Source: Allohoeflea poritis (GTDB lineage Bacteria; Pseudomonadota; Alphaproteobacteria; Rhizobiales; Rhizobiaceae). From it: 64,000 nucleotides of DNA. Positions 1-9,209 of the stretch are shown here, in pieces. The stretch spans positions 271,477 through 335,476 of the forward strand of contig NZ_JAPJZH010000005.1 in NCBI RefSeq assembly GCF_027889715.1, in the 5' to 3' direction. A program made the translations under genes and the position numbers. Below the pieces are notes generated by a model that made no database searches, was not told the DNA's origin, and saw nothing but the letters and a program-made list of their open reading frames with translations. Position 1 is the first letter of the stretch. The number at the start of each line of letters is the position of its first letter.

Positions 1-1341
1 CGGCGTCCAGTCCACAATATTGGAGTTAGCCTCTCTTTGGAATGTCCAAACTCGCCGCAAGGCATCTTGAGTTGGGTAGAGCTGCTGATGACCGACTTCC
101 GCGATGGGCACATCGAAATCAGCGGCTATCGCGGCAAGCTTTATCTCATGATGGCGATGCCGAATGATATCGGAGTTAAAATAGTTGCTAACAAGCGTTA
201 GCGTCAGGAATGACGCTGCAATCAGACCAGATGCGTTGTTGTGTGGCCAGATTTTTTCTGACATCGGGTCTGCGTTACGAAACAGGCCTCCTGCGCAAAT
301 CAGAAAAATTATGGAAATGACCGCATATCTTGAATCCTGCCCGTCATTGACATCAAGCCTGACGAGCGCCGTAAGATAGGCTGCTCCAAATGAAAATGCA
401 TAGATCATCAAGCTGGTGGCGATACGCGGATCGCCGGTTAGCCGATTCCGGCCATTTGGTGTGAACAACAACCAAAGGGACCGCAAAGTACAAGCAATAA
501 TCAAAGCCGCTGAAATAATAAATGCAGCGGGGCCAAAATGCGCCGAACTCATTGGCATCGCAAAGAAACTGACGAGATAACGCAACTGCCCAGCAATATT
601 CACCAGAGATTGTTCAGGATCCGTATGGTGTTTCTCGAAAGTGAATCCCGAAATATAAATTAAAAAAGTAAATACAAAAAAGCCGAGTACGATGAAAAAT
701 GGCGTAAAAGATGATGTTTTACTTCGAGAGAGCATCGAAAACAATAAGATAGGCGGCCAACATGCAAGCCCGTATCCAAAGCTGAAAGACGCTGCCAATG
801 CGAACAATCCAGAGGCTATAGCGTAAAAATTGTGATTTGCCCGGCTCTCCAGGCATTTGGATATGCTCAAAAATGCCAGCAATGAAAAGAGAATGGAAAA
901 ATATACATGGACTTGTTTTTCCCAAACCAGATTTTCATAGTTCTGAAACGACAGAAGCAGCGCCAAGCCGGACGCAGTCACTCCATACGAATACAGAATT
1001 TGCGTGTTTTTTCCGTATGCCCATCCGCTTGCAATATAAGCGATAAATGGAATGGTAGCGTATAGTAAAAGGAGCGGGAACAAGCCCGACGATCCAAATG
1101 CCACAAGATCAAAATACCATACAAGCAGCGGAATAGCCGGCCTGTGCTCATTGTCCAGGAAGTATATCGGATTGAAGTCTACAAAAGGTACATTATTTTG
1201 AATAACATCCAGAACTTTCACCATATCCCAATACGGCGCGAAATTTCTATATGTTATCATGTTAAAAGATGAATGTGCCAGTATAAATACAGATACCGCG
1301 ATAATGAAAACGGGGACGTATTTGTTCGATATTTCTCTCAA
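1..1341 (-). CDS. Polytopic membrane protein, probable surface-glycan (GT-C/Gtr-like) enzyme; partial, C-terminus beyond left edge
   Basis: An uninterrupted minus-strand reading frame of about 447 codons runs off the left end of the window, so the C-terminus is missing. The likely start is TTG at 1341; ATG at 1260 is an alternative. The N-terminus has a hydrophobic segment (residues about 11-24), then a periplasmic-looking loop with the motif N-E-H-R-P about 60 residues in, followed by at least eight hydrophobic stretches. An acidic/His loop right after the first membrane helix is typical of large integral-membrane glycosyltransferase-like proteins (GT-C fold, GtrII-like) acting on lipid-linked sugars at the outer face of the inner membrane. 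That family assignment is inference. Base composition is clearly more AT-rich than the genes from 1816 onward, which suggests transfer, as is common for O-antigen modification genes. Confidence 0.65.
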   Translation of the reverse strand, partial: MREISNKYVPVFIIAVSVFILAHSSFNMITYRNFAPYWDMVKVLDVIQNNVPFVDFNPIYFLDNEHRPAIPLLVWYFDLVAFGSSGLFPLLLLYATIPFIAYIASGWAYGKNTQILYSYGVTASGLALLLSFQNYENLVWEKQVHVYFSILFSLLAFLSISKCLESRANHNFYAIASGLFALAASFSFGYGLACWPPILLFSMLSRSKTSSFTPFFIVLGFFVFTFLIYISGFTFEKHHTDPEQSLVNIAGQLRYLVSFFAMPMSSAHFGPAAFIISAALIIACTLRSLWLLFTPNGRNRLTGDPRIATSLMIYAFSFGAAYLTALVRLDVNDGQDSRYAVISIIFLICAGGLFRNADPMSEKIWPHNNASGLIAASFLTLTLVSNYFNSDIIRHRHHEIKLAAIAADFDVPIAEVGHQQLYPTQDALRRVWTFQREANSNIVDWTP

Positions 1342-1815
1342 TTTCGATATACTTTATTTCTGATATTTCTGGAATTACAGACGCGGGGACTTTTATCTTT
1401 CCACCTGCTTCAGTCGCGCGGAAGATTTAAACGCTTATGAACGTTCCTGGTGTGTTGTGTGTAGAATTTGCGGCATTCCGCTGTTGGTGGTGAATGCTTA
1501 TCTGGTAACAATTTTTTTTGTGCACGTCGACCGTATTGCGAACCGTTTTCAAGAGCTTTGTCGCCGAGCGCATTGTTCGGTTGTGGTGCGTTTTGCCGTC
1601 TGCCATTGGATCACGGAACTTTTGCTTGTCGATCGCCTGCCTAGCCAAAAACAGGCAATACATATGTAAAAATACGTATTGGACTCTTTCTTTTAATTAT
1701 TTATCCGAAAACAGAGTGCTTTGTTCGGTGTATTTTCTCTAATATATTGAAATATACGATTTCTTTATTGCGCATTGATATTTGTTTATGAATGCTGTTT
1801 TCAGCACATGCTTGC
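1342..1815. other. AT-rich intergenic stretch, no convincing gene
   Basis: About 470 bases separate the membrane protein from the P-loop pair. Several 60-75 codon open frames occur on both strands (for example 1457-1669 +), but none has a good ribosome-binding site or recognisable protein. The part from 1670 to 1800 is the most AT-rich. It probably contains the promoter of the leftward membrane protein and the downstream boundary of the 1816-3373 gene pair. No clear terminator hairpin was found. Confidence 0.5.
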
Positions 1816-2517
1816 TCAAGCGGTGAACAGGCTTTCGGCCGTGCCGGTTGGCTGCTGCTGGTAGATCGTCTCCAGAAAGCGCCACAATTCATCGCTCAGC
1901 CAGTCGGGCAGGCCCTGGCGCCGCTGCATGATGAAATCGGTGAAATTGAAGGACGGATCCTCGACGAAGTCGAGCGCGTCGGCGGAGAGGGCGGGAAGGC
2001 GGATCTGCCGGTCCATGCCGATCTTCATCAGATCGTGTTCGCCATAGACCGGGGCGCGAAAGGCGCCGATCGCGTCGTTCCGGACCAGAACGAACTGGCT
2101 TGAACCGAGCTGCCGGCGCAGGGCAACGGCCGCCTGGATCGAGGCCAGCGTGCGGTCGAGAAAAAAGAACACTGCCACGCCCATACCCGCTGCCGCAGCA
2201 GCCTTCTCATAGCCGATATCGTCAAAAATCGAAAAGAAGCGTTCGAGGTGGTGGGCTTCCAGGTCGATCACGTAATCGAATTGCGGGTTTTCCAGAATGC
2301 TGTCGAACAGCCGCACCTGGCCGTCCGTACGGGACAGATCGATGGTGGTGCATTCGTGGCCGAAATAGCGCTTGATCGTGCCGTGGGGATAATCGGTGTC
2401 GACGATGCGCGGCAGGTCGTCGGTCCCGAGGCGCAAAAGCTCGGCATAGAGCCGCGCGAAAATGGTCTTTCCGTTGCGGGCCTCGTCGGAACAGATGATG
2501 TGAATATTGGCGCCGAT
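1816..2517 (-). CDS. P-loop nucleotide-binding protein (ParA/MinD-like relative) with an ATC start
   Basis: 233 residues if translation starts at ATC 2517. The only ATG/GTG/TTG in frame after the upstream stop (2571) is a TTG at 2436, which would remove the nucleotide-binding site. A good Shine-Dalgarno AGGAG lies seven bases before the ATC. Residues about 7-16 read C-S-D-E-A-R-N-G-K-T, a P-loop that keeps GKT but lacks the signature lysine and the glycines of the ParA loop. It is followed by D-T-D-Y-P-x-G-T, matching D-T-E-N-P-x-G-T of the upstream neighbour, so the two are paralogues. The family looks like conserved hypothetical SIMIBI ATPases; a role in partitioning, transfer or positioning cannot be read from sequence. 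It lies 76 bp downstream of its paralogue, probably in one transcript. Confidence 0.7.
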   Translation of the reverse strand: MGANIHIICSDEARNGKTIFARLYAELLRLGTDDLPRIVDTDYPHGTIKRYFGHECTTIDLSRTDGQVRLFDSILENPQFDYVIDLEAHHLERFFSIFDDIGYEKAAAAAGMGVAVFFFLDRTLASIQAAVALRRQLGSSQFVLVRNDAIGAFRAPVYGEHDLMKIGMDRQIRLPALSADALDFVEDPSFNFTDFIMQRRQGLPDWLSDELWRFLETIYQQQPTGTAESLFTA

Positions 2518-2553
2518 GGCAGGACTCCTGCTCGCCCCGGTCCCTCGCGTCCG

Positions 2554-2582
2554 GGATACGAGGTCACTCTAACCCCGTATCC
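2554..2582 (-). other. Hairpin between the two P-loop genes
   Basis: Inverted repeat GGATACG...CGTATCC extended by GG/CC with one mismatch, loop of nine bases. It sits in the 76-bp gap between the paralogous P-loop genes and ends about 36 bases before the ATC start. There is no T-tract on the minus strand, so it is not a standard terminator. It could stabilise or process the transcript or tune translation of the second gene; that is inference. Confidence 0.4.
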
Positions 2583-2593
2583 TAACAGCTTGT

Positions 2594-3373
2594 CTACTTC
2601 TTTGCCGCCCGCTGTGGCTCGGCCTTGGGCTTGGCCGCCGTCTCGCTGCCGGCGCGGCCGAGATTCTGCAGCAGGCTGAGATGGTTGAACTCGGCATCGA
2701 GGTCCGAAACCCATTTGCGGACATAGCCGCGCAGAACGAAGGAGAAAGTGGCGTCGGCGCCGCGTGCGTCCTTGTTGTCGACAAAATCGGAGAATGTCAC
2801 GCCGGCGAGGTCGACCTGCTCATAGGCCATTTCATTGAGCTTCGGAATATCGATTTCCTGTGCGTCGGGCAGATCGGCGAAATACTTCTTGAAGGTCTTC
2901 TCGTCCCATTCAAAGAAGTTCGTTTCGTTGATGAAATTGCGGGCAATGACGTAGTTGATGCCTTTGATGTATTCGGAGATCTCGTTGATCTCGTCGAGCG
3001 ATGCCACGGACGGACCCACCACGTGGATCAGGCCGAGGTCGAACTGGCCGTGACGGGCGGCTTCCAGAACGCCGATCCGGTCGAACGTGTCCAACGAGGA
3101 TGACAGGTTTCCGGCCTTCAGATCGACAATGGTGACCTTGACCGCCGCCGAATCCAGCGTATCGAGTATCTTCATCTGGTCGGCGACCGAGTTCAGGTCG
3201 ATGATCTCGGTGATGTCGGGATAGAACCGCTTGAGCGTGCCGCGCGGGTTCTCGGTATCGAAGGCGCGGGCCGGCATGTTCTTTCGGGCCAGATGGTCCA
3301 GCAATGCGCGAGAGGTCGTGGTTTTTCCGACGCCGCCCTTGTCCGCGCCGACCATGATTACGGTTGGTTTCAT
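2594..3373 (-). CDS. ParA/MinD-like ATPase with canonical deviant Walker A
   Basis: 259 residues from ATG 3373, chosen because AGGGA lies just upstream; a longer frame begins at 3418 but lacks support. Residues about 9-17 are D-K-G-G-V-G-K-T-T, the deviant Walker A with signature lysine of ParA/MinD/TraL-type ATPases that dimerise on ATP. D-T-E-N-P-R-G-T occupies the switch I region and a hydrophobic strand ending V-D-L-K-A-G the switch II/Walker B region. The C-terminal 20 residues are Lys/Ala-rich. No ParB, centromere or relaxase gene is near, so plasmid-type partitioning is not supported. The downstream gene is a diverged paralogue with a weakened P-loop, suggesting a heteromeric pair. Function unknown. 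Confidence 0.8.
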   Translation of the reverse strand: MKPTVIMVGADKGGVGKTTTSRALLDHLARKNMPARAFDTENPRGTLKRFYPDITEIIDLNSVADQMKILDTLDSAAVKVTIVDLKAGNLSSSLDTFDRIGVLEAARHGQFDLGLIHVVGPSVASLDEINEISEYIKGINYVIARNFINETNFFEWDEKTFKKYFADLPDAQEIDIPKLNEMAYEQVDLAGVTFSDFVDNKDARGADATFSFVLRGYVRKWVSDLDAEFNHLSLLQNLGRAGSETAAKPKAEPQRAAKK

Positions 3374-3665
3374 AAGATTCTTCCCTGATTTTGCGAGGCT
3401 CAACTTTTGTTCCCGCACTCAATGACTTTTTGAACTCAACAATTATTTCGAACGCTACGCTGAAGCCGCCGCACGTCCGATGTCGACAAACTTTCCGGCG
3501 AAAACGTGGCGGTTCGGCGATCCGGTCAAATCTCTTTCCGCCTCGGCCCGAGGGGCGCAACCGGTTGCCGAATTGCCCGTGTCGGGCGCCACGGTCCCAA
3601 ACCATTCAAAGGTCTATTCAAACGCCGATGCCGGTCTATAATCCGGCAAAAACCGGAGGGGTATC

Positions 3666-4526
3666 TTGGGCATTTTATTGAGCGTCTTCCTGCCGCTGTC
3701 GCTGGCCTTCATCATGTTCTCGCTGGGCCTTGGCCTGACCGTCGCGGATTTTGCCCGGGTGGTGGCGCGGCCGAAGGCGTTTTTCGCCGGCGCCGCTTCG
3801 CAGATCGTGGTCCTGCCGGTCGTGGCGTTCCTGCTTTTGCAATTGTTCCGCCTGCCGCCCGAACTGGCGGTCGGCGTGATGATCCTGTCATTCTGTCCGG
3901 GCGGTGTGACCTCCAACATTATCACCAAGCTCGCGGGCGGGGCCGTGGCGCTTTCGGTGACCCTGACCGGTGTCGTCAGCCTCGTATCGGTGATCACCGT
4001 TCCGTTGCTCGTTGCCTGGGCGGCCGATCATTTCATGGGCCAGGCCGCGCCCGATATCAATGTGACGGCGCTGGCGCTCGCCATGTTCGCGATCACCGCC
4101 GTACCGGTGGCGATCGGGGTCGCGCTGCGCCATTTCGCGGCATCGCTCGCCGACCGGATCGAGATGCCGGTGTCGCGCATCGCGCTGGTCCTGTTCGTCG
4201 TGATCGTGATCGGCGCGCTTGCCGCCAATTGGAGCCTGTTCGTCGCCAATCTCGTGCTGCTCGGGCCGCTGCTTGTCGTGCTCAATATCGTGTTGCTGAT
4301 GCTGGGGCTTGGCATCGCCCGGGTCATGGGTCTCGACCATGCGGACGGTGTTGCGATCGCCATCGAGACCGGCGTCCAGAACAGCACGCTGGGGATCACG
4401 GTGGGCAGCCTGATCGTCGAGGCCGCCAGCGGCCTGCCGCCCTTCAGCCTGCCTTCGGGCGTCTACGGCATCACCATGTATTTCGTCGCCGTGCCGTTTA
4501 TCTATCTGATGCGGCGGCGCGCCTGA
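3666..4526 (+). CDS. Bile acid:sodium symporter (BASS) family transporter
   Basis: 286-residue inner-membrane protein with nine to ten hydrophobic segments. The TTG start at 3666 is favoured by a strong GGAGGGG five bases upstream. The segment around residue 80, C-P-G-G-V-T-S-N, and a later E-T-G-V-Q-N-S motif (about 236-242) are the two broken-helix crossover motifs of the BASS/ASBT fold, where sodium and substrate bind. The bacterial members carry organic anions such as pantoate, pyruvate or bile-acid-like compounds; the substrate here is unknown. It is divergent from the P-loop pair and convergent, by 13 bases, with the deaminase gene. Confidence 0.88.
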   Translation: MGILLSVFLPLSLAFIMFSLGLGLTVADFARVVARPKAFFAGAASQIVVLPVVAFLLLQLFRLPPELAVGVMILSFCPGGVTSNIITKLAGGAVALSVTLTGVVSLVSVITVPLLVAWAADHFMGQAAPDINVTALALAMFAITAVPVAIGVALRHFAASLADRIEMPVSRIALVLFVVIVIGALAANWSLFVANLVLLGPLLVVLNIVLLMLGLGIARVMGLDHADGVAIAIETGVQNSTLGITVGSLIVEAASGLPPFSLPSGVYGITMYFVAVPFIYLMRRRA

Positions 4527-4539
4527 TCGAGTTCCCGTA

Positions 4540-5835
4540 TCAGCCTGAGGCCTCAACGGGCGCATAATCCGCCGGGTTGAGCGTACTAGGCCGTCCGTCC
4601 AGGTTAATACGGGTCGCGCATGGCTCCGTCTGCGCCAGAATTTCGCCGTTTCGCATCACGGCAAGGCGCGTCGCCCTCAGACGGATGGCTTCAACGGGAT
4701 CGCGCGCATCGAGAAGGACACAGTTCGCCGGCCGGCCTTTTTCGATTCCGTAATCGTCGAGCCCCATCGCAAGCGCCGAGTTCACCGTGACGGCATCGAA
4801 AGCCTGTTTCATGGCGTCGATCGAGGTCATCTGCGCGACATGGACCGCCATATGGGCGACGTCCAGCATGTCGGCGCTGCCGAGCGAATACCAGGGGTCC
4901 ATGCAGCAGTCCTGGCCGAGCGCCACGTTGATTCCGGCCGACAGAAGTTCGGGCACACGCGTCATGCCGCGCCGCTTCGGGTAGGTGTCGTGGCGGCCCT
5001 GCAGGGTAATGTTGATCAGCGGGTTGGGGATCGCATGGATCCGCGCCTCTGCTATCAGCGGGATCAGTTTTGAGACGTAATAATTGTCCATGGAGTGCAT
5101 CGAGGTCAGGTGCGAGCCGGCGACCCGTCCCTCAAGACCCAGCCGAACCGTCTCCGCCGCGAGCGTCTCGACATGGCGCGAGGCCGGATCGTCGGTCTCG
5201 TCGCAATGCATGTCCACCCGAAGACCGCGCTCCGCAGCGATCTCGCAGAGCCTTTGAACGGATGCCGCGCCGTCCTGCATGGTGCGCTCGAAATGCGGAA
5301 TGCCGCCGACGATATCGACACCCTTGTCGAGCGCCCGCAGCAGGTTGCGCTCCGCGCCCGGCGAGCGGAACAGGCCGTCCTGGGGGAAAGCCACAAGCTG
5401 CAGGTCGATATAAGGTTTGACCTTTTCACGGACCTCCAGCAGGGCATCAACGGCCAACAGGCGGTCGTCGCAGACATCGACATGGCTGCGGATGGACAAA
5501 AGGCCGCGTGCGACGGCGAGGTCGCAATAGCGCAGCGCCCGTTCCACGACGGCCTCATGGGTCAAAAGCGGCTTCAATTCGCCCCACAGCGCAATGCCCT
5601 CGAGCAGCGTGCCGGAGCGGTTGAGCCGTGGCTGGCCGAGCGACAAAGTGGCGTCCATGTGGAAATGCGGGTCGATGAAGGGCGGCGTCACCAGGCGTCC
5701 GTCCGCATCGATCGTCTTTCTCGCCTGTGCGTCCAGACCCGGTTCAATGGCGTCGAACCGGCCATCGGAAACGGCGATATCGACGCCGCTGCGGCCATCG
5801 GGAAGATTGGCGTTGCGGATCAGTAGGTCGAGCAT
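4540..5835 (-). CDS. codA: Cytosine deaminase-like metal-dependent amidohydrolase
   Basis: 431 residues, about the length of E. coli CodA. Metal-binding features are in order: D-P-H-F-H near residue 55-60, the H-C-D-E motif near 210 (catalytic glutamate), a later H, and G-Q-D-C-C-M-D-P-W near 310, which matches the CodA motif ending D-P-W followed by a S/T-A-D/N-M-L stretch. The enzyme would hydrolyse cytosine to uracil and ammonia in pyrimidine salvage; related amidohydrolases act on other amino-heterocycles, so the substrate is not certain. The start is supported by GGAG six bases upstream of ATG 5835. No codB permease is adjacent; the BASS transporter is convergent. Confidence 0.75.
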   Translation of the reverse strand: MLDLLIRNANLPDGRSGVDIAVSDGRFDAIEPGLDAQARKTIDADGRLVTPPFIDPHFHMDATLSLGQPRLNRSGTLLEGIALWGELKPLLTHEAVVERALRYCDLAVARGLLSIRSHVDVCDDRLLAVDALLEVREKVKPYIDLQLVAFPQDGLFRSPGAERNLLRALDKGVDIVGGIPHFERTMQDGAASVQRLCEIAAERGLRVDMHCDETDDPASRHVETLAAETVRLGLEGRVAGSHLTSMHSMDNYYVSKLIPLIAEARIHAIPNPLINITLQGRHDTYPKRRGMTRVPELLSAGINVALGQDCCMDPWYSLGSADMLDVAHMAVHVAQMTSIDAMKQAFDAVTVNSALAMGLDDYGIEKGRPANCVLLDARDPVEAIRLRATRLAVMRNGEILAQTEPCATRINLDGRPSTLNPADYAPVEASG

Positions 5836-6059
5836 GGATCACTCCAGATTATTTTGCTTGTGGTCGCCTTTTGGTGCTGGCGATGTATAGCAGCACGACG
5901 CCGGTGGGTCGGGCAAGAGGTCGTATACCGATGAGACGATCCGGCCGGACCCATCATCGCCTAAACACTCGACATTCGCGCTCCGGACCGCTATGCCCCG
6001 CAGGTCATGACCTGCCGCCGGTCGCCATGCGCCGACGGCATGAGCAGGAAAACGGACCG

Positions 6060-7163
6060 ATGAGCAGTGCCAGAGTGAAACCGTCGCCGAAAGCCGGCGT
6101 CATGGATATCGCCGCCTATGTGCCGGGACGGGAAACCGCGCCCGGCGTCGAGCGGGTCTACAAGCTGTCCGCGAACGAGTCTCCGCTGGGGCCGAGCCCG
6201 AAGGCTGTCGAGGCACTCGCAGGCATCACCGATCATCTCGAGATCTACCCGGACGGCGCGGCGCATGTGCTCAGGGACGCCGTCGCCGAGGTGCACGGGC
6301 TCAATCCCGCCAATATCCTGGGCGGCAACGGGTCCGACGACCTGCTCGCGCTGCTTTGCCAGGCCTATCTGTCGCCCGGCGACGAAGGCATTGTCTCGGA
6401 ACACGGTTTCCTGGTCTACAAGATCCAGATTACCGGCGCCGGCGCGACACCGGTCACCGTGCCGGAGGCCGATTGCACCGTCGACGTGGACGCGATGCTT
6501 GCCGCCGTCACGGAGCGCACGAAGATCGTGTTCATCGCCAATCCCAACAATCCGACCGGAACATATCTTCCCGTCGAGGAGGTGCGCCGCCTGCATGCCG
6601 GCCTTCCCGGTAATGTGCTTTTGGTGCTCGATGCGGCCTATGCCGAGTATGTCCGGCGCAACGATTATGAATCGGGCATCGAATTGGTCTCGGCAAACGA
6701 GAATGTCGTCATGACGCGCACGTTCTCGAAAATATACGGGCTTGCCGCGTTGCGCATCGGATGGCTTTACGGTCCAGCGGCGGTCGTCGATGCGCTCAAT
6801 CGCATCCGCGGTCCGTTCAACGTCAATGCGGCCGCCATCATTGCCGGCGCCGCAGCGATACGCGACCGGGACCATGTGGAACGGGCCATCGCCCATAACC
6901 AGCTATGGCTTTCGCGCCTCGTCGAAGGTTTTGAGGCGCTCGGCCTGAGGGTGACGCCGCCGGTGGGCAATTTCCTGCTGATCCACTTCGACGGCGCCGC
7001 GAAAACGGCGGCGGAAGCCGACGATTTCCTGACAGGCCGTGGCTTTGTGCTGCGCCGGGTCAAGGCCTATGGCTTCGACAATGCGCTGCGCATGTCGGTG
7101 GGAACCGAGGAAGCCAATGAGGGCGTGCTCGCCGCGCTGAAGGAGTTTTTGGGTCAAGCATGA
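6060..7163 (+). CDS. hisC: Histidinol-phosphate / aromatic aminotransferase
   Basis: 367-residue fold-type I PLP aminotransferase. N-P-N-N-P-T-G is at residues 161-167, D-x-A-Y at 191-194 and the Schiff-base lysine in T-F-S-K at 224. The start at 6060 has AGGA upstream; the open frame continues further upstream but without support. It ends inside an ATGA overlap with tyrC, so the two are translationally coupled. This pairing is the common rhizobial arrangement in which the HisC-type enzyme supplies transamination for aromatic amino acid synthesis in addition to or instead of histidine synthesis. Which substrate dominates cannot be decided from sequence. Confidence 0.9.
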   Translation: MSSARVKPSPKAGVMDIAAYVPGRETAPGVERVYKLSANESPLGPSPKAVEALAGITDHLEIYPDGAAHVLRDAVAEVHGLNPANILGGNGSDDLLALLCQAYLSPGDEGIVSEHGFLVYKIQITGAGATPVTVPEADCTVDVDAMLAAVTERTKIVFIANPNNPTGTYLPVEEVRRLHAGLPGNVLLVLDAAYAEYVRRNDYESGIELVSANENVVMTRTFSKIYGLAALRIGWLYGPAAVVDALNRIRGPFNVNAAAIIAGAAAIRDRDHVERAIAHNQLWLSRLVEGFEALGLRVTPPVGNFLLIHFDGAAKTAAEADDFLTGRGFVLRRVKAYGFDNALRMSVGTEEANEGVLAALKEFLGQA

Positions 7164-8101
7164 GCAACGTTCAATTCAAGAAGATCGCCCTCATAGGTAT
7201 CGGCCTCATCGGTTCCTCGCTGGCGCGGGTCATCCGCGAAAGGCAGTTGGCCGAGACCATTTCGGTGTCTACCCGAACGTCCGAGACGCTGGAGCGCGCG
7301 CATGCGCTGGAGCTTGGCGACAGCTACACGACGTCGCCGGCCGAGGCGGTGCGCGACGCCGATCTCGTGATTGTCTGCGTTCCGGTCGGCGCGTCGGGAA
7401 GGGTGGCGCGCGATATGGCGGCCGAACTGAAACCGGGCGTCATCGTCACCGATGTCGGATCGACCAAGAAATCGGTCATCGAACAGATGGCGCCGGCCCT
7501 GCCGGACAATGTCCATTTCATCCCCGGGCACCCGATTGCCGGCACCGAGCATTCCGGACCTGACGCGGGTTTCGCGCAATTGTTCCAGGGCCGATGGTGC
7601 ATTCTGACACCGCCGCCCGGCACGGACGAAGCGGCCATAGAAGCGTTGTCTGATTTCTGGCAGGCCTGCGGATCGATGGTCGACCGGATGGATCCGGATC
7701 ATCACGATCTGGTGCTGGCGATCGTTTCGCACCTGCCGCAGCTCATCGCCTACAATATTGTCGGAACCGCCGACGATCTCGAGACGGTGACGAAATCCCA
7801 GGTCATCAAATATTCGGCATCGGGTTTCCGCGATTTCACGCGCCTGGCGGCATCCGATCCGACCATGTGGCGCGACGTGTGCCTGAACAACCGCGATGCC
7901 ATTCTCGAAATGCTGGCGCGGTTCTCCGAGGATCTCGCGTCGCTGCAGCGCGCCATCCGCTGGGGCGACGGCGACAAGCTCTTCGACCTTTTCAGCCGGA
8001 CGCGGCATATCCGCAAATCGATCATCGAGGCCGGCCAGGATGTGGATGTCCCGGACTTCGGCCGCCATGTCGCGGTGACGGAGAACCAGCCGGAAAACTG
8101 A
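7160..8101 (+). CDS. tyrC: Prephenate/arogenate dehydrogenase
   Basis: 313 residues. The N-terminal Rossmann domain carries G-I-G-L-I-G at residues 13-18 and D-V-G-S-T-K around residue 94, with H-P-I-A-G-T-E-H near 125, the conserved active-site stretch of the TyrA/TyrC family that includes the catalytic histidine. The C-terminal helical dimerisation domain contains G-F-R-D-F-T-R-L. It catalyses oxidative decarboxylation in tyrosine synthesis. The ATG overlaps the hisC stop (ATGA). Converges with the DUF2125 gene 16 bases downstream. Confidence 0.93.
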   Translation: MSNVQFKKIALIGIGLIGSSLARVIRERQLAETISVSTRTSETLERAHALELGDSYTTSPAEAVRDADLVIVCVPVGASGRVARDMAAELKPGVIVTDVGSTKKSVIEQMAPALPDNVHFIPGHPIAGTEHSGPDAGFAQLFQGRWCILTPPPGTDEAAIEALSDFWQACGSMVDRMDPDHHDLVLAIVSHLPQLIAYNIVGTADDLETVTKSQVIKYSASGFRDFTRLAASDPTMWRDVCLNNRDAILEMLARFSEDLASLQRAIRWGDGDKLFDLFSRTRHIRKSIIEAGQDVDVPDFGRHVAVTENQPEN

Positions 8102-8117
8102 TTCCGGCGGGCCACGG

Positions 8118-9134
8118 TTAAAGTGGCGGTATCTTGCCGAGCTGAATGAAGCCGATGCGAACGGTTCCTTTGTCGACATTGATCGGCAGTGACAGGTTGG
8201 ACCCGCCGCCATTGATGCTGACTGCGATGCCGGCGGCGTTGGCGATATCGTCGGACATGTCCGGAAATACCGTGCCGATGAACTCCTGCCAGGCTTTCAT
8301 GTCGCGGATCTCCAGGTTGAACTTGCCGGTGAGGTAACCCTCAGCGTCGATCGAAAACGGGCCTTCAATACTGAGCCCGGCGCCATTGTTCAGGTCGGCA
8401 TTGAGGCTGTTGAGGGACGCGCTGAGATTGCGCCAGGGCTGCTGTTCCGTTCGGCCACCACCCGACAAAAGCCAGGCACGGTCGCCGAGCGTCAAATCGG
8501 CCTGCATGTCGAAGGTCGTCGATGTATCCAGCACGCCACCGAAAACGAGGCTTGCCGTGTTCAGTCGAAGCACCGCGTCGAGATCGGCGCTGTTCTGGCG
8601 CGCATGCAGCTCGGAGGACGCCGCGGCGACCTCGACCGGATCCGTTTCGCCGGGCAGCGTGATCGCCGCCTGCAGGTTGCGTGTTTCCAGCGATGCGCGA
8701 TCGAGGCCGCTCAGATTGAACACCGTGCTTGAACGCAGGACCTCCCAGTCGAGATCGGCGAGAAGCCCGATAGCGGCCTCGACGGATACCGGGCCGTCCA
8801 GTTCAGAGACGATGTGGTTGGGCTTGTAGACCTGCGCCGCCGATCGGAAGCTTCCGGCCGTCACGGTGGTATCGGCAACATTGTCCTTGGCGAGCACGGA
8901 TGTGCAGTACAGGCCGAGGCGGAACGGATAGCCGCGCACATCCATATCGCGGCAATCGGCGGTAACGTTCTGATCGCGCAGGTCGCTGAGAAGGAACTGG
9001 CTGCGGCTTTCCAACTGGTCGGCAAGGTAAAACCACACGCCCGTATAGGCGCCGATCGCCACGACGATGCCGATCGCCAGCCACAGGAACCTGCGGGACG
9101 ATTTTGCCGGCTTCTTGCCACTTGACCTGGCCAT
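8118..9134 (-). CDS. DUF2125 family envelope protein
   Basis: 338 residues from ATG 9134, which has GGAG seven bases upstream; a TTG four codons earlier is less likely. A basic N-terminus (about residues 1-18) is followed by one transmembrane helix (about 20-40), leaving a large periplasmic domain rich in beta-strand patterns, including a C-x-D-M-D-V-R-G-Y-P motif near residue 60 typical of DUF2125 proteins. These are alphaproteobacterial, anchored to the inner membrane and without assigned function; the repeated beta pattern resembles AsmA-like lipid-transfer proteins, which is only a suggestion. Convergent with tyrC and divergent from the ChaC-like gene. Confidence 0.85.
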   Translation of the reverse strand: MARSSGKKPAKSSRRFLWLAIGIVVAIGAYTGVWFYLADQLESRSQFLLSDLRDQNVTADCRDMDVRGYPFRLGLYCTSVLAKDNVADTTVTAGSFRSAAQVYKPNHIVSELDGPVSVEAAIGLLADLDWEVLRSSTVFNLSGLDRASLETRNLQAAITLPGETDPVEVAAASSELHARQNSADLDAVLRLNTASLVFGGVLDTSTTFDMQADLTLGDRAWLLSGGGRTEQQPWRNLSASLNSLNADLNNGAGLSIEGPFSIDAEGYLTGKFNLEIRDMKAWQEFIGTVFPDMSDDIANAAGIAVSINGGGSNLSLPINVDKGTVRIGFIQLGKIPPL

Positions 9135-9209
9135 TCGGTTCTCCAATTGTGCAGCTTGCCGGCGGCGCCCGGGCCGCCACGCTTCGAATTCGGGATACTG
9201 ATCAACGAT

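Noticed and set aside
1457..1669. Small open frames in the AT-rich spacer
   Set aside because: No ribosome-binding site, no family, overlapping frames on both strands.
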